Shown piece by piece: positions 23,231 through 32,700 of a stretch of DNA of 64,000 bases. The notes beneath the pieces are model-generated. The model ran no database searches and was not told the DNA's origin. It saw only the letters and a list, made by a program, of their open reading frames with translations. The translations under genes and the position numbers were made by a program. The stretch's first letter is position 1, and the number at the start of each line of letters is the position of its first letter. The DNA comes from an uncultured Eubacteriales bacterium. GTDB taxonomy: Bacteria > Bacillota > Clostridia > Christensenellales > Aristaeellaceae. The stretch lies in contig CACYWL010000005.1 of assembly GCA_902778055.1 (NCBI GenBank), positions 146,522 to 210,521 of the forward strand, written 5' to 3'.

Positions 23231-25108
23231 TTATTTTTTCCCGGCCAGCTTCTCCAGCGCGTCCTTCTTCAGGGCCACGCCGTCGATCTTGCCGCTGCCC
23301 AGCATAGGAAACCGGTCATAGACGATGAAGAAGGAGGGCACCTTGTATTTCGCCAGGCGCTTGAGCAGCTCCGCCTTCACCGCCGCCTCGTCGAAGCTCG
23401 CGCCGTCCTTTAACTTGATGCAGGCCGCCACTTCCTCGCCAAAGAAGTCGCTGGGTACGCCGATCACCTTCACGTTGTCGATGATGTCCAGCTCGGAGAT
23501 CGCCTCCTCCACCTCCCGGGGCATGATGTTTTCGCCGCCGCGGATGATCAGCTCCTTGAACCTGCCGGACAGGCACAGGTAGCCCATCTCGTCGATATAA
23601 CCCATGTCGCCGGTATGCAGCCAGCCCTCGTCGTCGATGGCCTGGTCGGCCAGGGCCAGCTTGTAATAGCCGGTCATCAGGTTGAAGCCCTGCACCAAAA
23701 TCTCGCCGCTCTCCCCCGTCGGGCGCTCGGCGCCGGTGGCATGATCGACGATCTTCACGCTGATGTTCTCCACGGGCTTGCCCACCGTGTGCAGGATGCG
23801 GTCGTCATCGTCATCGTACTGCGTCACGCTCACCGGGGCCATCTCGCTCAGGCCGTAGGCGATCATGAAGTGGTTGTCCGGCATCTTCTCCCGGAACATC
23901 TTCAGCTGGGCCTCGGTGGCCGCCGCGCCGGCCAGATAGGTGCAGCGCAGGCTCTGGAAGGCCTCGGCGGAGAAGTCCTTGTTGTTGATCAGGGCGATGA
24001 TCATCGTGGGCACCGAGTGCAGCAGCGTGCACTTTTCATAGTTCATGATGCGGATCAGCGTGCCCGTGCGGATGTCACCCGGAATGTACAGCACCGCGTT
24101 GGTCATGGCGCAGGGCAGGAAGCACACCACCAGGCCCAGGATGTGGAACAGCGGCACGATCAGCAGGTTCTTGTCCTGGCTGGTCATGCGCTGCAGCCTC
24201 ACCTGCACCGCCGCGGCGTTCAGCAGATTGTAGGAGGAGAGGATCACGCCCTTGGGCTTGCCGGTGGAACCGGAGGTGAAGATCACCACGCAGGGCGCGT
24301 CTCCCTCCACCTTCTGCTCGTACTTGCCCTTCAGGGCTTCGTACTCGCCGAAGCGGGTGCGCAGGCGCACGCTGCTGCGGATGGAGTAGTTGCGCGTCAG
24401 CTTGCCCTCGCTGGCGGCGCGGACCTCCTCCAGGAATGCCACCTCGTCCTTCATGGCCGGGATCTCGCCGTAGCACAGGCAGGTGATGTCGCCGATGCCG
24501 CAGATTTTGCCGATCTCCTGGGCGCTCTGGGTGGGGTTGATCAGCATGGCGATGGCCCCCAGCTTCTGGGTGGCGTAGAACGTCAGCACCCAGTTCACGG
24601 AGTTGCCGCCGCAGATGCCCACATGGCTGCCCGCGCCCACGCCCAGGCGGGCCAGGTCCTCAGCGATGATCTGGGAGGCCCGCTCGATGTCATACCAGGT
24701 GAAGAGCTCCTCCTCGCTTCGCAGCACGATCTGGTCGGCGCCTGTACTCACATGATGGGCCAGCAGCTCCTTGATGGACATGTGGATATAGGTGGACACA
24801 TCCTCCACCATCTCCTCGATGGTGAATATGGAATCAAAGCCCACGGTCCTGAAGACGGCGAAGATGTCGCTGTTGACGTTTTTCAACAGCAGCCGGTCCT
24901 TGGAAAAGCGCCGGCCGCACACCACCAGCTCCCGAAGCCCGGCGGAGGTGACAATCGTCACATCCCGGAAGTCCATCGTCAGGGCGGCGGTATCCCTGGG
25001 AATCCGGGCGATGGCCTCGCGGAGCTGGGGCGCGGTGTTGGTGTCGATGCGCCCGGAGAGGTACAGCTCGAGGGTGCCGTCGGCGAGTTGTTTCTTGATG
25101 ATCTCCAT
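23231..25108 (-). CDS. STAS domain fused to class I adenylate-forming enzyme (acyl-CoA synthetase/ligase-like)
   Basis: The 625-residue chain begins with a STAS domain (about 1-100): LYLSGRIDTNTAPQLREAI, then MDFRDVTIVTSAGLREL, where Ser55 matches the serine phosphorylated in SpoIIAA-like antagonists. From about 115 to the end it is a full adenylate-forming enzyme: IFTSGSTGKPKG (276-287), YGLSEMAPVS (418-427), the WLHTGDMGYID motif (496-506), GRFKELIIRGGENIMPREVE (515-534) and a C-terminal catalytic lysine in GSGKIDG near 607. It would activate a carboxylate, probably a fatty acid, as acyl-AMP and transfer it to CoA or a carrier. Neighbours are two acyltransferases upstream and the PP2C phosphatase downstream. 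ATG with AAGGAG upstream. No carrier-protein gene is seen nearby. Substrate unknown. Confidence 0.92.
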   Translation of the reverse strand: MEIIKKQLADGTLELYLSGRIDTNTAPQLREAIARIPRDTAALTMDFRDVTIVTSAGLRELVVCGRRFSKDRLLLKNVNSDIFAVFRTVGFDSIFTIEEMVEDVSTYIHMSIKELLAHHVSTGADQIVLRSEEELFTWYDIERASQIIAEDLARLGVGAGSHVGICGGNSVNWVLTFYATQKLGAIAMLINPTQSAQEIGKICGIGDITCLCYGEIPAMKDEVAFLEEVRAASEGKLTRNYSIRSSVRLRTRFGEYEALKGKYEQKVEGDAPCVVIFTSGSTGKPKGVILSSYNLLNAAAVQVRLQRMTSQDKNLLIVPLFHILGLVVCFLPCAMTNAVLYIPGDIRTGTLIRIMNYEKCTLLHSVPTMIIALINNKDFSAEAFQSLRCTYLAGAAATEAQLKMFREKMPDNHFMIAYGLSEMAPVSVTQYDDDDDRILHTVGKPVENISVKIVDHATGAERPTGESGEILVQGFNLMTGYYKLALADQAIDDEGWLHTGDMGYIDEMGYLCLSGRFKELIIRGGENIMPREVEEAISELDIIDNVKVIGVPSDFFGEEVAACIKLKDGASFDEAAVKAELLKRLAKYKVPSFFIVYDRFPMLGSGKIDGVALKKDALEKLAGKK

Positions 25109-25135
25109 GTCGATTTCTCCTTTTCTGTTCGATGG

Positions 25136-26344
25136 TCAGGGCAGCAGGTAATTGTTTCCGGGGGTGGCAAAGGTTTCGATCCTGGGCATCGCGTAGAGCA
25201 CCACCGCGATGGTAAGTGCCCAAATCAGGCAGAACACCGCCTTGCGTTTGGCGCCCCGCAATCCGGCAATACCGAAGTGCAGGTGTTTTGAATTCCATTC
25301 AATGATGAAATAGCAGGCGACGAGCGTAAACAGCCCGTACACAAACGGCAGCAGGCCGCCCGGCATCAGATGGCCGCAGGTGGCGATCAGGATCGTCATC
25401 ATCGGGAAGGTGAACATATAGCTCACGCAGTAATACTGATTGATGTTGCCGGAGATCTGGTTGACCAGTGCCGGGGCCTTGCCGCCCATCAGCTCCGTCA
25501 GCTTATAGAACAGCGCCAGGATCGCCAGCGCCGACAGGCACTGGGCGACGGCATCCGGGCCGGGGATCGTGATGTATTGCAGCCTTCCGCCAAATTCCGG
25601 CATCAGCGGGAAGGGCACGGACATGCGCAGCACATAATACGCCGCGCATACCGGCAGGCAGATGAGCAGGACCCGGTTGGCCAGCCCCTTTTTGTCGGCG
25701 ATCCGGGGATACATCCCCCCGATGAAGTAACCAAAGGCTACAAACACGAAGTAGCTGGTCAGCGGGAAAAAGGAATAGGCGTCGTTCACCACAAAATAGC
25801 CGATCAGCACATCCACCGGAAAGCTGGACGTATTCCCGATAAGGCGGCTGAGCGTCAGCGCCAGCACATTCATGACAAAGCCGATGGCCAGGATCCCCAC
25901 ATCCGGCACCTTCAGCTTTTTCAGCAGCGCGATCAACAGGAACGCAATGCCTGCGAAGGAGAGGATGTCCGCCTGGACCACCAGCAGCGAATTGGCGATA
26001 AAGAACTGCTCACCCTTGATCCACCAGGCGATCAGGTTGGGCAGGGCGTTGCGCAGCAGGTTCAGAAGCTGCCCCACCGTGAGGATCTCAATGCCGCGAT
26101 AGACGTAGTCCGCCGGAGACTGCTTCCTGGAATAGCGCATGCCCACGCCCATGCAGATCATGAAACAGGCGGCGCCGGTGAAGATGCATGCATAGTCCAG
26201 AAAGTGGTAGATCGGGCTGGTCTGCTCGATGGCACAGTCCTCATAGATGTGCAGGAAGATCATGCAAACGATGCAAAATGCCTTCAGCCAGTCCAGCTCC
26301 GGCTGCCGGCCCTTGTTGACTCTTTCACTGGCAAAGTAACTCAA
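25136..26344 (-). CDS. Acyltransferase-3-like multi-pass membrane protein, TTG start
   Basis: The 402-residue protein has about ten hydrophobic segments and the N-terminal signature KGRQPELDWLKAFCIVCMIFLH, in which the spaced Arg, Asp, Lys and His resemble membrane acyltransferases of the OafA or heparan-glucosaminide acetyltransferase type. These move acyl groups across or onto envelope glycans. The start is a TTG at 26344 with AAAGGAG 8 nt upstream; this aligns with the ATG start of the paralogue upstream, SYFASERVNKGRQ against SYLADHEVNKGRQ. Longer frames from 26440 overlap the neighbour and are rejected. It ends 27 nt before the STAS-ligase gene. The donor and acceptor are unknown. Confidence 0.82.
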   Translation of the reverse strand: MSYFASERVNKGRQPELDWLKAFCIVCMIFLHIYEDCAIEQTSPIYHFLDYACIFTGAACFMICMGVGMRYSRKQSPADYVYRGIEILTVGQLLNLLRNALPNLIAWWIKGEQFFIANSLLVVQADILSFAGIAFLLIALLKKLKVPDVGILAIGFVMNVLALTLSRLIGNTSSFPVDVLIGYFVVNDAYSFFPLTSYFVFVAFGYFIGGMYPRIADKKGLANRVLLICLPVCAAYYVLRMSVPFPLMPEFGGRLQYITIPGPDAVAQCLSALAILALFYKLTELMGGKAPALVNQISGNINQYYCVSYMFTFPMMTILIATCGHLMPGGLLPFVYGLFTLVACYFIIEWNSKHLHFGIAGLRGAKRKAVFCLIWALTIAVVLYAMPRIETFATPGNNYLLP

Positions 26345-26366
26345 GCGGAATGCTCCTTTCCCTGGG

Positions 26367-27569
26367 TCAAATCCCGAGGTAATCGTTCCAGATCGTGGCA
26401 TATTCCGTGATCCTGGGGTAAGCATAGGCAAAGACGGCAATGGTCGCGATCCAGACCACCGCGAACGTCACCGCTTTCCAGGGCATCTTCAGCTTCGTGA
26501 TGCTGTTCGGAAGCCCCTTCCGATCCTGCCACTCGATGACCAGATAGCAGACCGCCAGCGTGACCAGGCCGCCCATCAGCGGAAGCAGCGTGCCGGTCAG
26601 CAGCTCGCCACGGGTCGCCAGCAGCAGCACGCTTGTCGGCGTCAGCAGCACATAGCTGTAGCAGTAGTACTGGTTGATGTGGCCGGACAGGTGGTTGACC
26701 AGCTTCGGCGCGTTCCTGTGGCGAAGCAGCTTGTGGAACAGCGCCAGCAGGGCCAGGGACATCAATACATTCGCCAGGGCGTCCGTCACGGGCTTCATGA
26801 TGTACATCTCCGTGCTGTCAAACTCCGGCAGCAGCGGGACGGGCACGAACGCGCGCAGCAGGTAATAGGCGGCGGCGATGGTGCCGCAGATGAGCAGCAC
26901 CCGCGTGGACAGCGCATCCTTGTCCTTTATTCTCGGATAGATGCCGCCCAGGGCATAGCCGAAGGCAACGAACACAAAGTAGCAGCACAGTGGGAAATAG
27001 GCCTCCGCCTCCGTGACCACGACAAAGCCCAGCACCTGGTCCGCCAGGTAGCTGCCCGTGGTGCGGAAGAAGCTGGACAGCACGAAGGCAAAGGCGTTCA
27101 TGGCAATGCCGACGCCCACAATCGCGCCGTCCGAGAGCTTCAGCTTCTTGAACAGCGCCAGCAGCATGAACGCGAAGCCCGCGAAGGTCATGATGTCCGT
27201 CTGCACCACCAGCAGCGACATGGCGATGAACGTCGGCTCCCCCTTGCACCACCAGGCAATCAGGTTGGGCAGGGCATCCCGCACCAGGTTCAGCGCCTGG
27301 CCGACAGTCAGCAGTTCGAAGCCCCTTTTCAGGTAGTCCATGGGCGCCTGATGGCGGGAGTAGCGGGTGCCGATGCCCATGCACAGCATGAAGGCCCCCG
27401 CGCCGGTCAGGCATTCGATAATCGTAATGATGTGATAAACGGCGCCCGGCGCCTCGGCGCACTCCTCAAAGGCGTGCAGAATAACCATGAAGAAGATGCA
27501 AAACGCCTTCAGGCAGTCGATCTCCGGCTGTCTGCCCTTGTTGACCTCGTGGTCCGCCAAATAGCTCAT
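26367..27569 (-). CDS. Acyltransferase-3-like multi-pass membrane protein, paralogue
   Basis: The 400-residue protein is a paralogue of its downstream neighbour, matching along its full length (for example VNKGRQPEIDCLKAF, GIGTRYSRHQAP, LTVGQALNLVRDALPNLIAWW, NQYYCYSYV). It has about ten hydrophobic segments and the same spaced Arg, Asp, Lys, His near the N-terminus. Two copies in tandem may form a heterodimer or use different acceptors. GGAGG lies 7 nt before the ATG, and the protein starts 18 nt after the clostripain-like gene ends. Function as an acyltransferase is family inference. Confidence 0.82.
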   Translation of the reverse strand: MSYLADHEVNKGRQPEIDCLKAFCIFFMVILHAFEECAEAPGAVYHIITIIECLTGAGAFMLCMGIGTRYSRHQAPMDYLKRGFELLTVGQALNLVRDALPNLIAWWCKGEPTFIAMSLLVVQTDIMTFAGFAFMLLALFKKLKLSDGAIVGVGIAMNAFAFVLSSFFRTTGSYLADQVLGFVVVTEAEAYFPLCCYFVFVAFGYALGGIYPRIKDKDALSTRVLLICGTIAAAYYLLRAFVPVPLLPEFDSTEMYIMKPVTDALANVLMSLALLALFHKLLRHRNAPKLVNHLSGHINQYYCYSYVLLTPTSVLLLATRGELLTGTLLPLMGGLVTLAVCYLVIEWQDRKGLPNSITKLKMPWKAVTFAVVWIATIAVFAYAYPRITEYATIWNDYLGI

Positions 27570-27587
27570 TTTCTTTCCTCCGATCCT

Positions 27588-29678
27588 TTACCAGTATTCC
27601 TCAGGGATCACTAGCTCCTCGACACCCTCCCAGGAATAATCCTCCGGCAAAATCATGCTGTCGCCGGTCCACTCCGCCTCGATCGTCTCCATCGGCATCG
27701 GGCGCATGAACATATCGTACACGATGTACTGCATGTAATAGGTTCCGGGCGGCAGCGGCTTGTCCTCCAGGTACATGGAGCGATAGAGGGTCTGCGGTTC
27801 AGCCGCGACGAACTCCGCCCAGGGGTCATACTCGTCGATGTACACGGGATACAGCACCGAATACTCCTGACCGGCCATCTGGGACAGCGACTTCACGTTC
27901 CGGTTGAACTGGCTGCTGTCCGTGTCGTAGCCCTCCCACAGGCCGTACACCGTATACCGGTCCTCCGCGCCGAAGTAGCCATAGCGCAGGAACCATTCCT
28001 TGCCTTCGATCTGTATGGGGATGCTGCCCAAATAGTTGATGGAGCCCGGCTCCACCATGTTGCTGACGAAGGAGGCCACCGTCTGGCCCTCCAGCGCCGG
28101 CCAAAGCCACGGCTCAATGGCGGAATACTCGCCGTTTTCGCCGACGGATTCGTCGAAAAAGGCCGGCATGATGCCCATGGACAGCAGTTGTCCCGTCTCC
28201 TCGTCCTTCTTGAACAGCCTGTAGCGCACCATGCCCGCGCCGACGCCATAATCCCCCACGAAGGACAGGGCGGGCGTGCCGTCCTCCCGCTTGACCTTCT
28301 CGACCCTGATCTTGTACGCGTCGAGCTCAGACATCTCCGGCAGGCGCTCACAGGTATCGTACACCCAATCCGGTGCGGTCCACGGGCTGATGGCGTCCAG
28401 AAACGCCAGATAGTGCGGCATGGGGCAGTTGCGGGCGTAGCTGTCCATCTCGTCCAGGTCAAAGTCCACCGCGTAGCAGAAGGATATTCCCCGCGCGGCG
28501 CTGCGCCCGGGGCCGCGCACACAGTAAACCACGGTCTCTGTCAGGGCTTCCAGCATGGTCTGAAGGACCTCCGGCCGAATCACCATGGCGATCTCCGGCG
28601 CGTAGAGCAAACCCGGCAGGTCGAACATGCCCTCGATGCTGTCGTTGGTGCCGAACCGCTCGATGTCCATCAGGTACTTGGCGAACTGGGACATCAGCCT
28701 GGGATATTTGGCGTAGACCTTTCCCACGCTTTCAAAGCCAAAGTCCACCAGCTTCACCAGCTGCGGGATCTTCTTCAGATCGATGACCGACCAGGTGAGC
28801 AGCTGCTGGGCCTCATCGTCGCCCTCGTCGGTGTACTTGATCTGGCTCATGTCGCAGACCCAGCGCCCAAACATTTCTCCGTTGAACTCCGGGGTGATGT
28901 AGAGCTGCTGGAGCCAGTCGTCCACGGCGCTGCCCTTTCCCGCGACCACCTCCTCCGAGGCGATCATCCAGTTGGCGGAATCCGCGATGGCGCTCGCGGT
29001 CTCGATCCCCGCCATCATGCAGGCGTCGAACATCACGGCTTCCAGGTGAACCCCGCTTTCCCGCAGGGCGTCGCCCAGCTCACCCAGGTCCATGGTGTCG
29101 CCGCTGAACAGCTCGTCGATGAAGATGCCCGTCTTGCTGCCGCCGCCGTGGTCCCACAGCACCAGCGCGTATTTCTTCGCCGGATAGTTTTCCGCGCCCC
29201 AGCGCACGAAATCCGTCAGGGTCTCCGGGTCGGCCATGCTCTGCAGGGGCAGGCTCTGCTCCAGGAAGAAGCCCTCCGGCAGGTCGTCATCCAGATAGCC
29301 CTCGTAGCGCCAGCGCTGCAGCGCGTCGCTGGAGATGTCCATCCCCAGCTCCCGGGCGGTGTGCCACTGCCTGCAGCCGCCGGTTTCGATCAGCACGTTG
29401 ATGCGCCCCGGATTGGGCATCTCGGCCCGGTCCATCAGGGCTTCGTACTTTTTCATCATGTCGCCGATCCTGCTGTGGGGATAGACGCAGCTGGCGATCT
29501 CCTCCAGGTTGCCGGTGGCATAGCTGTTTCGCGATTCCAGATCGGAGCCGCACATGTAAAACAGCACCGTCCACTCGTCCATGTCTTCCGTCGGCTCCGC
29601 GAGCGCCGTGGACGTGCCGACCAGCAGCATCGCGCAGACGAGCGCCAACAGGGTTGGCAGCCATTTTCCCTTCATCAT
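27588..29678 (-). CDS. Secreted clostripain-family (C11) cysteine peptidase
   Basis: The 696-residue protein has a signal peptide (MMKGKWLPTLLALVCAMLLVGTSTALA) and the C11 catalytic domain: WTVLFYMCGSDLES (about 36-49), KKYALVLWDHGGG with catalytic His near 177, and EAVMFDACMMAGIETA with catalytic Cys near 220. Clostripain-family peptidases cut after arginine or lysine. The second half (about 400-696) is a non-catalytic beta-rich region with no obvious anchor, so the enzyme is probably secreted or loosely bound. ATG codons at 29678 and 29675 are both possible; AGGAG lies 4 and 7 nt upstream. Just downstream of the giant adhesin gene, it could process surface proteins; that role is inference. 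Confidence 0.9.
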   Translation of the reverse strand: MMKGKWLPTLLALVCAMLLVGTSTALAEPTEDMDEWTVLFYMCGSDLESRNSYATGNLEEIASCVYPHSRIGDMMKKYEALMDRAEMPNPGRINVLIETGGCRQWHTARELGMDISSDALQRWRYEGYLDDDLPEGFFLEQSLPLQSMADPETLTDFVRWGAENYPAKKYALVLWDHGGGSKTGIFIDELFSGDTMDLGELGDALRESGVHLEAVMFDACMMAGIETASAIADSANWMIASEEVVAGKGSAVDDWLQQLYITPEFNGEMFGRWVCDMSQIKYTDEGDDEAQQLLTWSVIDLKKIPQLVKLVDFGFESVGKVYAKYPRLMSQFAKYLMDIERFGTNDSIEGMFDLPGLLYAPEIAMVIRPEVLQTMLEALTETVVYCVRGPGRSAARGISFCYAVDFDLDEMDSYARNCPMPHYLAFLDAISPWTAPDWVYDTCERLPEMSELDAYKIRVEKVKREDGTPALSFVGDYGVGAGMVRYRLFKKDEETGQLLSMGIMPAFFDESVGENGEYSAIEPWLWPALEGQTVASFVSNMVEPGSINYLGSIPIQIEGKEWFLRYGYFGAEDRYTVYGLWEGYDTDSSQFNRNVKSLSQMAGQEYSVLYPVYIDEYDPWAEFVAAEPQTLYRSMYLEDKPLPPGTYYMQYIVYDMFMRPMPMETIEAEWTGDSMILPEDYSWEGVEELVIPEEYW

Positions 29679-29699
29679 AGGACTCCTTTTGATCGCTTG

Positions 29700-29787
29700 A
29701 AAAACGCCCGAAAGGGAACCGCCTAAAAGCGGCTCCCTTTGGTATGGAATTGTTGCCTAAAGCTCCCCCTGAAGGGGAAGGTTTAGG
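29700..29787 (-). terminator. Two hairpins after the giant adhesin gene, the second terminator-like
   Basis: Just past the stop (29790-29792) is an imperfect inverted repeat 29787-29756 (CCTAAA/TTTAGG outer arms). Next a 12-bp stem with one G-T pair (29740-29729 with 29722-29711) is followed after 6 nt by TTTTT (29704-29700). The hairpins may end most adhesin transcripts and lower readthrough into the protease operon. Confidence 0.55.
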
Positions 29788-29789
29788 GC

Positions 29790-32700
29790 TTACACCGCCA
29801 CGGCATCCTCCGGAAGAGGCTCGGTGGGGGCATCCTCCTCGGGATACCACTCGCCCTCTACCTGTTCGTACCGGTTGCCCGCAATGTCCTCGGCGGTATT
29901 CTCACCGGTCCATTCCGGCCAGATGGCCTGGCCTTCCTTGACGGTCACGTTCAGGTCGCCGTCCGCGATGCCCTCGATGCGGATGTAGTCGCTGTCGAAG
30001 GTATCGCCGTCGAAGGTGTTGGTGTAGAAGCCGTCGAACATGCTCACCTCGCCGTCCGTGCCGTCGCACATGGCGAAGAAGTGGTCGGTCAGGCTGTAGA
30101 CCGGCAGGTCCGCGCCCTCCAGGTGGAAGCCGCGCAGCACGATGCGCAGGGGCACCGGCATGTCGAGCTCGTTTTTCCCAACCACGTTGGTCACGACCTT
30201 CACCAGGCTCTTTTCGCCTTCGGGCGTGTCGAAGAACATGCAGTTGTACTTCTCGATCTCCGCGCGGTCGGACTGGCTGTCGCGGTACAGGTACAGCGAC
30301 ACGTCCACGGGCTCCTCGCCGCCTTCGATCATGTTCACGCTGGTACGGAAGGCGTCCACTTCGTCGGTTTCCTCGTTGACCAGCAGGTAGATCAGGATCT
30401 GGTCGGGATCTTCCGCCGTCTCAGGCGTGTCGCCCAGCCAGTACTTCTTCCAACCGTCCGCCTCGCCGTCGGGGACCAGGCCCTCGGCGATGCTGCCCTC
30501 CGGCAGCTCCTCGCCGTTCATGGCGGCGCCGTTGGCCGCGTCGGGATCGGCGATCATGCCGCGGATGAAGCCCTCGTCGATCTTGCCCAGCAGCCAGTTG
30601 GCGGAGACCTCGTGCAGGTAGAGCTCGAAGTCGGCCAGGGACGGCAGCGTCAGCATGCCGGTGGCGAAGTTCAGCGAACCCGTGGAACCCACAGGCATCA
30701 CCGGATTGGAGAAGGCCCGCTTGGTCAGCGCCGTGATGATGTCGATGTCATGGATCTCGCCGTCGCCGCGCACTTCGCCTCGGAGCACCTCGGCCACATA
30801 CTGCAGCATGATCTTGCCCGCGCGCCGGTTGCCGTACAGGCGGGTGGCATTGGGCAGCAGGTAGACGTCCAGATAGGTGGCGGTGTTGTTCCACAGCCGG
30901 TATTTGTTGATCTGCTCGTTGTCCAGGGTCACGTCCTTCGTCAGCACCACGGGATACTCCAGCACGAAGATCTTGCCGGCGGCGGCGTAGTCCTCCTCGC
31001 CGTAGCGGGCGCGTACCGTGCCGATGATCTGATCCACCTGGCGCTGAATATCCGTCAGCGGAGCCAGCGCCTTTTCCATATGTCTCCTCAGCGTACGCTC
31101 CAGATCATGCCAGTTCAGGTCGGAAACATAGGAGCTCTGCCCCATGCCTTTCTCCGAATCCTTGTCCTGATCCGCGTTTTCCTCCTCATAGCAGAAGTCA
31201 CACCGCCGCTTCGCCGCGCCGAAGGCCCAGGATTTGTTGCTTCCGTTTTCCTGGATCTTATAGTCAATACAGTTCTGCGGATTCCGGGCGATGTGAATCT
31301 TATCGCCGCGGAACGTCACACTGAGGGTGTTGGTGCTCTTAATCTGGTTGAAGGAGGTTCCGGTGATGATGGCGGTCGGATCCTCGGACGCGAAGGCGCC
31401 GCTGTCTCCCGTTTCCGCGATGGCGACCAGATAGGGTCTGTCCCCTGTTCCGAAATTGTTCACCAGCAGCTGAACCTTGGCCCGCTCACCGTTTTCCTTC
31501 ATGGGGTTGGTCGCCGACAGGCTGGCATTGTCAATCCAGATCGTGTTCTGAAGGTTCGCGGTAATCTGGCTCTTCGCCACGATATCGCTGTAGAGGGCGC
31601 CGCCATAAGCTTCGCTCTTCGTCTTGGCCCGCAGGCCCTGGTTGTCCGCGCGGATAACGATATCCCCGGTGTGGGCTGTCATCGCAGCCTTCGCGGTATT
31701 TCCGGTACCCTCGTTCCTGTTGATGTTGATATAAGTGGTAAAATTCAGCGTGTTGTAAACCCCGGAGTTTGGCCATACGAAGGCGCCCTGGGCCTTCACA
31801 ACGCCCTTGGCATAGATACCGAAAGGCTTGCTGTCATCCGTGTTGCTCGTGCCGTAGTTGGTTTTCTCCGGCCGGGAGTGATTGTCCAGAGCGTCCTCCG
31901 CCTTGTCGCTGTCCGCGTACATCTTGTCCTTCGCCGCATCGTTTTCGGCTTTGGCAGCATCCCGCTCCGCAATCCGCTTATCCTTTTCCTCCTGGCTCAG
32001 ATTTTCCTCTGAGGAAGCTCCGACGATCGCGAGAATTTCATTGTCCTCCGGATGATCCGGTTCCATCAGGTTGGAATCGCCTTCGGAGGCGTAGCTGGTG
32101 GCCCGGGCCACCATCCTCAGATCCTTGTGCGCCGTCATCCGGGCGTTAGCCCCGATCTTGATGGTATTGACGGAAGTCAGTTTGTTCTCCGAATAAGCGC
32201 TGCCAATGGTGAACAGTCCGCCGGATTTTACATAGCTTTCCGAGGTGATGTTGTCCCCGACGCCGCTGATGTTCTCCACGAAGATATTCGAGGTGTCGGA
32301 TCGGATCAGCGCGCCGTTGTCCACGGTGATCCCGGTGTTGCGATTGATGTTGTTCACCGAGGAGACGACCTCGCCGCCCAGGATACCGCCGCCGCCCCGG
32401 ACGATGGCCTTGGCTTCCGCTTTGGTGCTGTCGGCCGCCAGAATGCGCACCGTCCCCTCCGCGGTCACATGGGTCTGCTGACCGATGTCGATGTTGTTCT
32501 GGCTGTCGATGTTGTTTTCACCCCGGATAATGCTGTAATCCACCAGAACGCCTGCGCCGAGGGAGTCCAGGTCAGAAACGGCGTTCGGCCTGGAGATGCT
32601 CCGGATGTCCAGGGTATTCCGGGAATCCAGCTGCACTTTCTGCCCGATGGCCACGCCCGTATCGTAGTACGAATGCGTCGGAATCGAGGCGTACTTCACG

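Noticed and set aside
21401..29789. SigB-type promoter or sigma factor gene linked to the STAS/PP2C pair
   Set aside because: No GTTTAA-like and GGGTAT-like pair was seen in the spacers, and no sigma factor or anti-sigma kinase is encoded in the window.
29790..29900. LPXTG-type or SLH anchor at the adhesin C-terminus
   Set aside because: The protein ends EPLPEDAVAV with no hydrophobic segment or basic tail, and no SLH pattern is visible.
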